Assembly: GCA_022819825.1 (NCBI GenBank)
Contig: JAJEGM010000036.1
Coordinates: 1 to 39,445 of the forward strand
DNA from: Acidimicrobiia bacterium
Lineage (GTDB): Bacteria; Actinomycetota; Acidimicrobiia; Acidimicrobiales; Bin134
DNA: 39,445 nt
Direction: 5' to 3'
Part shown: positions 7,168 through 13,787 of the stretch, one piece after another
How positions within the stretch are numbered: the stretch's first letter is position 1
Layout: each line of letters starts with the position of its first letter
The notes under the pieces: model-generated
Told to the model about the DNA's origin: nothing
Database searches by the model: none
What the model saw: only the letters and a program-made list of their open reading frames with translations
Program-made: the position numbers and the translations under genes

Positions 7168-7196
7168 TGATAATTTTTAGTTGTTTTCAATGTAAA
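7168..7196 (+). promoter_or_regulatory. Candidate promoter in an AT-rich island
   Basis: The stretch 7161-7206 is strikingly AT-rich for this genome. TTGATA (7168-7173) and TGTAAA (7191-7196) are spaced by 17 bases, giving 5/6 and 4/6 matches to the vegetative consensus. It would serve proC with a leader of roughly 110 bases. T-runs in the same island could also help end the ybjN transcript. Confidence 0.35.
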
Positions 7197-7297
7197 TTGG
7201 ATGTAAGTTCCCTGGGTAGTGCTCTTGGTCGGTGGGAGTGATCGGGGAAGTCATCCCACCGGCCAGAGTTTTTTGCCGGATGAGACCGGCTCTGGGG

Positions 7298-7306
7298 TGC
7301 TATAGC
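7298..7306 (+). promoter_or_regulatory. Extended -10 (TGC-TATAGC) next to the proC start
   Basis: TGC followed by TATAGC is an extended -10 motif that ends six bases before the GTG at 7313, placing transcription start at about the start codon. This would make a leaderless proC message and supports GTG 7313 over earlier in-frame starts. Confidence 0.4.
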
Positions 7307-7312
7307 AGTGAG

Positions 7313-8107
7313 GTGGCACTTCGACTGCAACTCATCGGCGGAGGCCGCATGGGCGAGGCCTTGCTCGGCGGCTTGCTGGCCGGCGGATGGGCTCAGCCGG
7401 GCGAGCTGGCCGTAGTAGAGAAGATCTCCGATCGGCGAGAAGAATTGGCCGAACGCTTCAGCGGCGTGACGGTGGCCGACCATCCGCTCCAACAGGCTGA
7501 TGCTGTTCTCGCCGTCAAGCCCGACGATGCCGCCTCGGCCGGAAGCAACCTCAAGTCGGCGGGGGTCGGCCGGGTCCTCAGCATTGCAGCCGGTGTGACC
7601 ACTGGGGCCCTCGAGGCGGTTCTCGGTCCCGGCGCCCGGGTTATCCGGGCCATGCCCAACACCCCCGCGCTGGTAGGCGAGGGCGCAGCGGCCATTGCCG
7701 CGGGCCGTCATGCCACCGAGGGGGATCTGGAATGGGCCACCGGCGTGCTGGAAGCGGTTGGCACGGTGGTGGTGTGCGATGAGTCGATGCTCGACGCGGT
7801 CACCGGGCTCTCGGGTTCGGGACCTGCCTACCTGTTCTGGATGGCGGAGAACTTGATGGCCGCCGGACAAGAGGTGGGCCTTTCCCCGGACATGGCCGAT
7901 GCCCTCACCCGCCAGACCCTCTTGGGGGCGGCCCGGCTGCTGGCCGAGTCGGGCGAGCTGCCCGCCGATCTGCGGGCCGCGGTGACCTCTCCGGGGGGCA
8001 CCACCGCCGCGGGTATCGCCGAGCTGGAAGCCCGAGGGGCGGCGTCGGCATTCATCGCTGCGGTGGTGGCCGCCACCCAGCGCAGCCGCGAGCTGGGTGG
8101 TACCTGA
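7313..8107 (+). CDS. proC: Pyrroline-5-carboxylate reductase
   Basis: Encodes 264 residues, the usual ProC length. The enzyme reduces 1-pyrroline-5-carboxylate to proline with NAD(P)H, the last step of proline synthesis, in the cytoplasm. The Rossmann dinucleotide motif is at the start (LIGGGRMGEALLGGLL), AVKPDD follows at about residue 65, RAMPNTPALVGEG is at 105-117, and the C-terminal dimer/active-site helix carries GLSGSGPAYLF and TSPGGTTAAGIAELE. GTG 7313 is chosen because the Rossmann strand begins directly after it; the frame is open to 7232 but the extra residues are not ProC-like. The order proC then small HTH is shared with mycobacteria. Confidence 0.93.
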   Translation: MALRLQLIGGGRMGEALLGGLLAGGWAQPGELAVVEKISDRREELAERFSGVTVADHPLQQADAVLAVKPDDAASAGSNLKSAGVGRVLSIAAGVTTGALEAVLGPGARVIRAMPNTPALVGEGAAAIAAGRHATEGDLEWATGVLEAVGTVVVCDESMLDAVTGLSGSGPAYLFWMAENLMAAGQEVGLSPDMADALTRQTLLGAARLLAESGELPADLRAAVTSPGGTTAAGIAELEARGAASAFIAAVVAATQRSRELGGT

Positions 8108-8135
8108 GGAATCAAACGGCAGGTTAATCAGGCAT
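8105..8135 (+). repeat. 31-bp direct repeat, copy 1
   Basis: TGAGGA-AT-CAAACGG continuing CAGGTTAATCAGGCAT. It begins at the last bases of proC, including its stop codon, and matches 8171-8201 with two substitutions (AT versus GG). Period is 66 bp. Confidence 0.85.
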
Positions 8136-8170
8136 AGGTGTGGTAACCGGCCATAGCGGGGGGTGCCACT

Positions 8171-8201
8171 TGAGGAGGCAAACGGCAGGTTAATCAGGCA
8201 T
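8171..8201 (+). repeat. 31-bp direct repeat, copy 2
   Basis: Second copy of the repeat at 8105-8135, ending 87 bases before the start of the small HTH gene. The conserved core is CAAACGGCAGGTTAATCAGG. Paired direct sites ahead of a small MerR-like regulator gene suggest an operator (inference). Confidence 0.85.
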
Positions 8202-8288
8202 TTCTTGTTGTTGTCCATGCGGGGTGGCACACCACTAGCAGTGCCGCGTAAGGTGAGCGGCGCACAGCGGAGTCAGGGGTGTGATGGC

Positions 8289-8483
8289 ATGGCTAAGCCA
8301 GATGGGCGGGAAAAACTCATGACCGTGGCAGAGGTTGCTGCCCTCATGAGAGTGTCAACGATGACGGTCTACCGGCTGATAAAGGCCCGAGACCTTCCCG
8401 CGGTGAGGATCGGCAAGTCGTATCGATTACGAGAGGGCGACGTCGACCGATACTTGGCCAGTCGCTACACCCAAGCAGGCTGA
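8289..8483 (+). CDS. Small MerR/excisionase-like DNA-binding protein
   Basis: Encodes 64 residues, almost entirely one winged helix-turn-helix: LMTVAEVAALMRVSTMTVYR is the HTH, IKARDLPAVRIGKSYRL the wing, and EGDVDRYLASRY the closing helix. It belongs to the excisionase/MerR-like HTH_17 group. The mycobacterial gene after proC (Rv0500A) encodes a close relative, so it is probably a chromosomal regulator and not a phage excisionase. BldC of Streptomyces has a similar size and fold. ATG 8289 is chosen since upstream in-frame sequence is not conserved in type. The direct repeats at 8105-8201 are candidate binding sites. Confidence 0.85.
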   Translation: MAKPDGREKLMTVAEVAALMRVSTMTVYRLIKARDLPAVRIGKSYRLREGDVDRYLASRYTQAG

Positions 8484-8497
8484 CACTGCCACTCCCC

Positions 8498-8524
8498 CTT
8501 GGCCCCCACAAGGTGTTGGCCAAG
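8498..8524. promoter_or_regulatory. 7-bp inverted repeat before the SAM hydrolase start
   Basis: CTTGGCC (8498-8504) pairs exactly with GGCCAAG (8518-8524) around a 13-base loop. It lies two bases before the ATG at 8527, where a ribosome-binding site would normally be, and 14 bases after the HTH gene stop. It could be a weak terminator for the HTH gene or a translational control hairpin. Confidence 0.35.
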
Positions 8525-8526
8525 TA

Positions 8527-9390
8527 ATGACGTTGCGGTACGACACCATCTCGTTCCTGTCCGATTACGGGCTGAGCGATGAATTTGTGGGAGTGGTGAA
8601 GTCGGTCATCCGCTCCATCACCCCCGAGGTGGCGGTGGTGGACATCACCCACGACATCGCCCCCCACGATGTGCGAGCTGGAGGTTTGGCTCTGGCCCGC
8701 AGCGCCCAGTACTTGGTGCCCGGCGTTGTGATGGCGGTGGTCGATCCCGGTGTGGGCGGCAGCCGGCGAGCGGTAGCGGTGGAGGTGGGCGACGGCGCTT
8801 CGGTGCTGGTCGGTCCCGACAACGGCCTGCTGGCCCCGGCGGTGGCCATGGTGGGCGGCGCCTCCCGAGCGGTGGAGCTCACCGCCGAGCACTATCACCT
8901 TGCTTCGGCCGGGCCGACGTTCGCGGGCCGCGACGTGTTCGCCCCTGCCGCGGCCCACCTGTGCTTGGGCACCGGCCTCGAAGACCTGGGGACGCCGGTC
9001 CCGGTGGACTCCCTGACCCCCGGCATGGTGCCGGTGAGCCGGACCGACGGCGAAACGATCCATGCCGAGGTGTTGTGGATCGACCGGTTTGGCAACTTGC
9101 AGCTCAACCTGGATCCCGCCGAGATGGCGCCAATGGGCGATGGGCTCCGGCTCACCGCCAGCGACATCGGCCGCACCGCCCGGCGAGTCAATAGCTTCAG
9201 CGATCTCGGCAGTGGAGAATTGGGGGTGCTGGTAGACTCGTACGGCTTGGTGGCTGTCGCCGTCAACCGGGGATCAGCGGCTCTGGAGTTGAGCTGTGTG
9301 GAGGGAGACTCCATCACCGTTGAGCCCGGCGGACCCGCTCCGGCCACTCCGGTGGAACTGCTACCCAAACGATCAGATGAACTGACATGA
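8527..9390 (+). CDS. SAM hydroxide adenosyltransferase (DUF62 family)
   Basis: Encodes 287 residues of the SAM-dependent halogenase/hydroxide adenosyltransferase family. Family members studied in archaea and bacteria hydrolyse S-adenosylmethionine to adenosine and methionine; a few relatives are fluorinases or chlorinases. N-terminal motifs FLSDYGLSDEFVGVVKSVI (residues 9-27), VDITHDIAPHDVRAG, AVVDPGVGGSRR and VGPDNGLLAPA are all present, as is RDVFAPAAAHL; the C-terminal beta domain has WIDRFGNLQLN. The trio near HDIAPHDVRAG fits hydrolysis rather than halogenation. The physiological role is unknown. Its stop overlaps the start of a 29-residue peptide gene by ATGA. Confidence 0.88.
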   Translation: MTLRYDTISFLSDYGLSDEFVGVVKSVIRSITPEVAVVDITHDIAPHDVRAGGLALARSAQYLVPGVVMAVVDPGVGGSRRAVAVEVGDGASVLVGPDNGLLAPAVAMVGGASRAVELTAEHYHLASAGPTFAGRDVFAPAAAHLCLGTGLEDLGTPVPVDSLTPGMVPVSRTDGETIHAEVLWIDRFGNLQLNLDPAEMAPMGDGLRLTASDIGRTARRVNSFSDLGSGELGVLVDSYGLVAVAVNRGSAALELSCVEGDSITVEPGGPAPATPVELLPKRSDELT

Positions 9391-9476
9391 GACCCGGAAC
9401 AACCATCGCCATCGCCATCTTGTTGCTGGCCATCCTTGTCGCCGCGGCTATCCAGTTGTTCGTGCTTGCTCGGTAA
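9387..9476 (+). CDS. 29-residue single-span membrane peptide
   Basis: ATG 9387 overlaps the stop of the SAM hydrolase gene (ATGA), and the frame ends at TAA 9474-9476. The peptide begins MRPGTTIAIAILLLAILVAA and ends AIQLFVLAR. It has a basic residue at each end and an almost entirely hydrophobic middle, the layout of a single-span membrane microprotein. The coding sequence fills the gap between two genes exactly, leaving six bases before the next ATG. No family is recognised. Translational coupling to the upstream gene is likely. Confidence 0.6.
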   Translation: MRPGTTIAIAILLLAILVAAAIQLFVLAR

Positions 9477-9482
9477 TCGGCT

Positions 9483-10112
9483 ATGCCCGTCGATGAGATC
9501 CTCTACCCGGTGAACCTTCGGGTTCGCGGCCATCGCTGCCTGGTGGTGGGAGGAGGACAGGTGGCATTGAACAAGGTGGATGGACTGCTGGAAGCCGGGG
9601 CCGTTGTAGACGTGATCACCCCGGAAGTAGTTCCGGAATTAGACGACCGTCCCGGCGTCACCGTCCATCGCCGTTCCTATCGCCCGGGCGATGTCGAGGG
9701 CTACCGGCTGGCGGTGGCGGCCACCGGGAAGGCCGAGGTCAATGCCGAGGTCTACCGCGACGGCGAGGCCGCCGGAGTATGGGTGAACAGCGCCGATGAT
9801 CCCGATCACTGCTCGTTCACCCTGCCGAGCAGATTGCGCCGAGGACCGCTGTTGGTGACTTGCTCCACGGGGGGGCACAGTCCGGCTTTGTCCCGCTGGC
9901 TTCGCCTGCGCCTGCAAGACGAGATCGGCCCCGAATACGAGACCCTGTTATGCCTGCTCAGCGAGGCGCGAGAGAGGATTCAGGCGATGGGGATGCACAC
10001 CGAGGACCGGGCTTGGCAAGATGTACTGGATTCGGGAATGCTGGAGTTGATCCGCTCCGGTGAAACCGGACGGGCAAAAGCGATGATCGACCGGCTGGTC
10101 GAGAACCCTTGA
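9483..10112 (+). CDS. Precorrin-2 dehydrogenase / siroheme synthase N-domain
   Basis: Encodes 209 residues resembling the N-terminal half of CysG and yeast Met8p. It oxidises precorrin-2 to sirohydrochlorin with NAD+ and in some relatives also inserts iron to give siroheme, the cofactor of sulfite and nitrite reductases. The opening LYPVNLRVRGHRCLVVGGGQ VALNK is the diagnostic Rossmann motif, WVNSADDPDHCSFTLPS holds the conserved NxxDDxxxCxF region, and VTCSTGGHSPALSRWLR the conserved STGG loop. The methyltransferase half of CysG is absent here but is encoded by the cobA-hemD fusion at 12267. The next gene, hemA, starts seven bases after the stop. Confidence 0.88.
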   Translation: MPVDEILYPVNLRVRGHRCLVVGGGQVALNKVDGLLEAGAVVDVITPEVVPELDDRPGVTVHRRSYRPGDVEGYRLAVAATGKAEVNAEVYRDGEAAGVWVNSADDPDHCSFTLPSRLRRGPLLVTCSTGGHSPALSRWLRLRLQDEIGPEYETLLCLLSEARERIQAMGMHTEDRAWQDVLDSGMLELIRSGETGRAKAMIDRLVENP

Positions 10113-10119
10113 TGAACCA

Positions 10120-11370
10120 GTGTCAGTACTTGCAATAGGCCTCAACCACCGAACGGCACCGCTCGGTCTGCTGGAACGGATGACCATTGACGATTCCAGC
10201 CTGCCCAAAGCGCTGGCCGACCTCATCGGGCGCGAGCACCTGTCTGAGGCCGTGGTGCTGTCCACCTGCAATCGCACGGAGGTCTACGTCTTTGCGGAGA
10301 CCTTCCACGGGGCATTCCAGAACGTGCGCGACTTCCTCTCCGAGACCGCCCATGTGGCCCCCGAGCAGTTCAGCGACGCGCTCTACGCCCACTACGAGGC
10401 CGATGCCGTGTCGCACCTGTTCTCGGTGGCCTGCGGCTTGGACTCAGCTGTGCTCGGAGAGCACGAGATTCAAGGGCAGGTCAAGAGCGCGTGGGAGACA
10501 GCTCGGCTGGAGGGCACTTGCGGCACCTCGCTGAACACCCTCTTCCGCCACGCGGTGGAGGTGGGCAAGCGGGCTCGTTCCGAGACCGGCATCTCCCGGC
10601 ATATCACCTCGGTCTCCCAAGCGGCGGTGGCTCTGGCCGCCGAGCGGTTGGAGGGACTGGCCGGCCGCCGGCTGATGGTGCTGAGTGCCGGTGATATGGG
10701 CGAGGGCATGGCCGCCAGCTTGGCCAAGAGCGGGGCGGCCGAGGTTGTGGTGGCCAATCGCACCACGGGCCGGGCGGCGGAGTTGGCCGAGCGCATCGGG
10801 GGCCGGGCCGTGGGCCTGCCCGAGATGGCCGCCGAGCTTGCAGTGGTAGACGTTCTCTTGACCTCGACGGGGGCGTCGTCGCTGATCCTGGAGCATTGCG
10901 ATGTGGCTGAGATCATGGCTGAGCGGGGCAATCGTCCGCTGCTGATCGTGGACGTTGCCGTTCCCCGCGACGTGGATCCCGCCGCCGGCGATCTGGACGG
11001 GGTGACGCTGCTGGACATGGACGATCTGCGGGCCTTCGCCGATCGCGGCCTGCGGGAGCGTCGGGCCGAGTTGGAGCGAGTGCGCGACATCATCGACCAC
11101 GAGCTGAACCGCTATCTGAACTACAGCTCGGCCCGGGAGACGGCACCGCTGATTACCGCCTTCCGCACCCGGGCCGAGGTCTTGCGCAAAGAGGAGTTGG
11201 ATCGCCACGCCACCGGACTTTCGCCTGCGGAGCGGGAGGCAGTGGAGGCCGCCACTCGTGGTTTGGTGGCCAAGCTGCTGCACGAGCCCACCGTCAGGCT
11301 GAAGGACGCGGCCGGATCGCCGCGGGGCGACCGCCTGGCCGAAGCACTCCGGGACCTGTTCGATCTCTAG
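10120..11370 (+). CDS. hemA: Glutamyl-tRNA reductase
   Basis: Encodes 416 residues. GluTR reduces glutamyl-tRNA(Glu) to glutamate-1-semialdehyde with NADPH, the committed step of the C5 route to tetrapyrroles. The catalytic cysteine is C50 in VVLSTCNRTEVY; GLDSAVLGEHEIQGQVK is the family signature; the NADPH domain begins near RRLMVLSAGDMGEGMAA; and the C-terminal dimerisation helices contain LHEPTVRLKDAA. Start is GTG 10120, seven bases after the preceding stop, giving the usual SVLAIGLNHRTAP beginning. It leads a tight run hemA - hemC - cobA-hemD - hemL. Heme-regulated degradation of GluTR is known in enterobacteria but nothing here shows it. Confidence 0.96.
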   Translation: MSVLAIGLNHRTAPLGLLERMTIDDSSLPKALADLIGREHLSEAVVLSTCNRTEVYVFAETFHGAFQNVRDFLSETAHVAPEQFSDALYAHYEADAVSHLFSVACGLDSAVLGEHEIQGQVKSAWETARLEGTCGTSLNTLFRHAVEVGKRARSETGISRHITSVSQAAVALAAERLEGLAGRRLMVLSAGDMGEGMAASLAKSGAAEVVVANRTTGRAAELAERIGGRAVGLPEMAAELAVVDVLLTSTGASSLILEHCDVAEIMAERGNRPLLIVDVAVPRDVDPAAGDLDGVTLLDMDDLRAFADRGLRERRAELERVRDIIDHELNRYLNYSSARETAPLITAFRTRAEVLRKEELDRHATGLSPAEREAVEAATRGLVAKLLHEPTVRLKDAAGSPRGDRLAEALRDLFDL

Positions 11371-11374
11371 TCCC

Positions 11375-12235
11375 ATGCTGCGGGCCGCCACCCGAGGCAG
11401 CGCCTTGGCCCGCTGGCAGACTGCTCACATTGCCAACCTGCTGAGCCGCGCCGCCGACGTCGAGCCGCTTCTGGTGACCACCGCGGGCGACCGCCAAGCC
11501 GAAACGCCGATCTCGGCCATCGGCGGCAAAGGGGTGTTCGTCAAGGAGGTGCAAGCCGCCGTGCTCGACGGCCGGGCCGATTTCGCGGTGCACTCGGCCA
11601 AAGACCTTCCTGCCGCAACCCCCGACGGCCTGATGATTGCGGCCGTGCCCCGCCGGGCCGACCCCCGAGACGTGCTGGTGGGCTGTCGATTGTCGGATCT
11701 GCCCGAGGGGGGACTAGTGGCCACGGGTTCAGCTCGCCGCCGGGTCCAGCTTCGGGAGCTACGCCCCGATCTGCGGTTCGCCGAGCTGCGGGGCAACATC
11801 GGCACCCGTCTGGCCAAGGCCGCCGACTTCGACGCGGTGGTGATGGCCAAGGCCGCTTTGGACCGCTTGGGTGAGCATCCGCCGGTGGTGGATGTGTTGG
11901 CCTGCGAAGCCATGGTGCCTCAAGTGGGCCAAGGAGCCCTGGCAGTGGAATGCCGAGCCGATGATCGGCGGGCGTGCGAGTTGCTGGCTGCCATCCAAGA
12001 CCCGGTGGCCCGCCGGGAGGTGGATGCCGAGCGGGCGTTCCTAGCTGCCCTGGGCGGCGATTGCACGCTGCCCGCCGGCGCCCACGCCCATTTGGACGGC
12101 ACCACGCTGGCCATGCGGGCTGTGCTGGCCGACGGCCTTGACGGCCGATGCCATACCGCGGTGGGCGAAGGCGACGATGGGGAGGCCCTGGGACGGGAGT
12201 TGGCCCGCCAGCTGCTGGATACGGTGGCCTGGTGA
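11375..12235 (+). CDS. hemC: Porphobilinogen deaminase (hydroxymethylbilane synthase)
   Basis: Encodes 286 residues. It joins four porphobilinogens into hydroxymethylbilane using a covalent dipyrromethane cofactor. Seen are ATRGSALARWQ at the start, KDLPA near 77-80, TGSARRRVQL with substrate-binding arginines, RGNIGTRL, and the cofactor cysteine C230 in GGDCTLPAGAHA. It is slightly shorter than many homologues (300-315) because of a compact C-terminal domain. ATG 11375 is five bases after the hemA stop, so the two are translationally close. Its substrate comes from HemB, which is not in the window. Confidence 0.96.
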   Translation: MLRAATRGSALARWQTAHIANLLSRAADVEPLLVTTAGDRQAETPISAIGGKGVFVKEVQAAVLDGRADFAVHSAKDLPAATPDGLMIAAVPRRADPRDVLVGCRLSDLPEGGLVATGSARRRVQLRELRPDLRFAELRGNIGTRLAKAADFDAVVMAKAALDRLGEHPPVVDVLACEAMVPQVGQGALAVECRADDRRACELLAAIQDPVARREVDAERAFLAALGGDCTLPAGAHAHLDGTTLAMRAVLADGLDGRCHTAVGEGDDGEALGRELARQLLDTVAW

Positions 12236-12266
12236 CCGGGTACTTCAAGCTGGCTTGGATGGCCCG

Positions 12267-13730
12267 ATGACCGTTTATCTGGTCGGTGCCGGGCCGGGCG
12301 ATCCTGCTCTTTTGACTTTGAGGGGGGCTGAAGTTCTGGCCAGTGCCGATGTGGTGGTGTACGACCGGCTGTCGGTGGCCTCGTTGCTCGACTTGGCTCC
12401 GGCCCATGCCGAGCGCATCTCGGTGGGCAAGCAGCCCGGCGGACCTCGCACCTCCCAAGACGACATCAACGCCTTGCTGGTGGCTCGGGGTCGGGCCGGC
12501 CAGCAGGTGGTGCGCCTCAAGGGCGGCGACCCCTTCGTGTTCGCCCGGGGCGGTGAAGAGGCCGCCGCGCTGGCCGCGGCCGGGATCGCCTTCGAGGTGG
12601 TTCCCGGCATCACCTCCGCGGTGGCGGTTCCCGCCTACGCCGGGATCCCCGTGACGATGCGCTATTCCTCCACCTCGTTCACCGTGGTCACTGGCCACGA
12701 GGATCCGGCCAAAGGGGAGGGATCGGTCAACTGGGAGGCAGTGGCCGCGCTGGGCGGCACGGTGGTGGTGCTCATGGGCGCGGCCCGCTGCCGCGCCATT
12801 TGCGATCGGATCATCGCCGGGGGCATGGCCCCCGACACCCCGGCAGCCGCAGTGCAGTGGGGCACCCGCCCCAACCAGCGCACGCTGCGGGCCACCCTGG
12901 CCACCCTGGCCGACTTGGATCCCCAACCGCCGGCCACCATCGTGATCGGCGAGGTGGCCGCCGCCGACCTGGCCTGGTTTGAGAACCGGCCCCTATTCGG
13001 CCGCCGCATCGTGGTGACCCGGGCCCAGCCCCAGGCCGCCGAGTTGGCCTCCAAGCTTCGCCAACGGGGAGCGGAGGCCATCGAGCTGCCGGCCATCGCC
13101 TTCGCGCCTCCCGAGGACCTCGACCGCCTGGCCCAGGCCGCGGCCCTGGTGGGCCGCTACGACTGGGTGGTGTTCACCTCGCCTACCGGGGTGGCCCGGT
13201 TCTTCGAGCAATTGCGCGATGCCCGCAGCCTCGGAGGGGTTCAAGTGGCCGCCATCGGCCCGGGCACCGCCGCCGCACTGGCCGAACGCAACGTTGTGGC
13301 CGACTTGGTGCCCGAGCAGTACGTGGCCGAGGCCCTGCTGGAAGCTCTGTCTCAAGGCATCGGACCCGACGGCCCCGGTCGAGCGCTCATCCCCCGCGCC
13401 GAGACCGCCCGCGATGTGCTGCCCGACGGTCTGGCCGCCGCGGGCTGGGAGGTGGACGTGGTTCCTGCCTACCGAACGGTGGCGCCGGTCCCTGATCCCG
13501 ACGCGGCAGCCTTGCTGGACAACGCCGAGGTCATCACTTTCACGTCGTCGTCCACCGTGACCAACTTCGTGGATACCTTCGGGGCCGACGCGGTGCCCGC
13601 GGTGGTGGCCACCATCGGCCCTATCACCTCCGCCACCGCCCGCAATCTTGGCCTGGAGGTAGCCATCGAGGCCTCCGAGCACACCATCGACGGCCTGATC
13701 GCCACCCTCGAAGCCTTCTTCGCAAGCTGA
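12267..13730 (+). CDS. cobA-hemD: Uroporphyrinogen-III methyltransferase / synthase fusion
   Basis: Encodes 487 residues with two enzymes. Residues 1 to about 240 are a SAM-dependent uroporphyrinogen-III C-methyltransferase (SUMT): VYLVGAGPGDPALLTLRGAE, VRLKGGDPFVFARGGEE, VPGITSAVAVPAYAGIP and VTGHEDP. Residues about 248-487 are uroporphyrinogen-III synthase, starting RRIVVTRAQPQAAELASKL, with WVVFTSPTGVARFFE and ITFTSSSTVTNF. The synthase cyclises hydroxymethylbilane; the methyltransferase diverts product to precorrin-2, used by the dehydrogenase at 9483. ATG 12267 is chosen over earlier in-frame starts because the SUMT motif begins immediately. Similar fusions occur in other actinobacteria. 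Confidence 0.93.
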   Translation: MTVYLVGAGPGDPALLTLRGAEVLASADVVVYDRLSVASLLDLAPAHAERISVGKQPGGPRTSQDDINALLVARGRAGQQVVRLKGGDPFVFARGGEEAAALAAAGIAFEVVPGITSAVAVPAYAGIPVTMRYSSTSFTVVTGHEDPAKGEGSVNWEAVAALGGTVVVLMGAARCRAICDRIIAGGMAPDTPAAAVQWGTRPNQRTLRATLATLADLDPQPPATIVIGEVAAADLAWFENRPLFGRRIVVTRAQPQAAELASKLRQRGAEAIELPAIAFAPPEDLDRLAQAAALVGRYDWVVFTSPTGVARFFEQLRDARSLGGVQVAAIGPGTAAALAERNVVADLVPEQYVAEALLEALSQGIGPDGPGRALIPRAETARDVLPDGLAAAGWEVDVVPAYRTVAPVPDPDAAALLDNAEVITFTSSSTVTNFVDTFGADAVPAVVATIGPITSATARNLGLEVAIEASEHTIDGLIATLEAFFAS

Positions 13731-13774
13731 ATTCTCCTCAGCTTCCCGCTGCCGGATTGGAAGAACCCAAACTC

Positions 13775-13780
13775 TAGGAT
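13775..13780 (+). promoter_or_regulatory. -10 box TAGGAT for a leaderless hemL mRNA
   Basis: TAGGAT ends seven bases before ATG 13788 with no ribosome-binding site between, the same layout as at 5141-5154. This suggests that hemL has its own promoter within the 57-bp gap after cobA-hemD, in addition to possible read-through. No clear -35 box. Confidence 0.4.
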
Positions 13781-13787
13781 CGCAGGC

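Noticed and set aside
7187..8230. 347-residue minus-strand open frame with a repeated CLINLPF motif
   Set aside because: It lies antisense to proC; the repeated peptide is only the translation of the 31-bp DNA repeat.
8289..8483. Phage excisionase marking an integrated prophage
   Set aside because: No integrase or phage genes are nearby, and relatives of this HTH sit beside proC in actinobacterial chromosomes.
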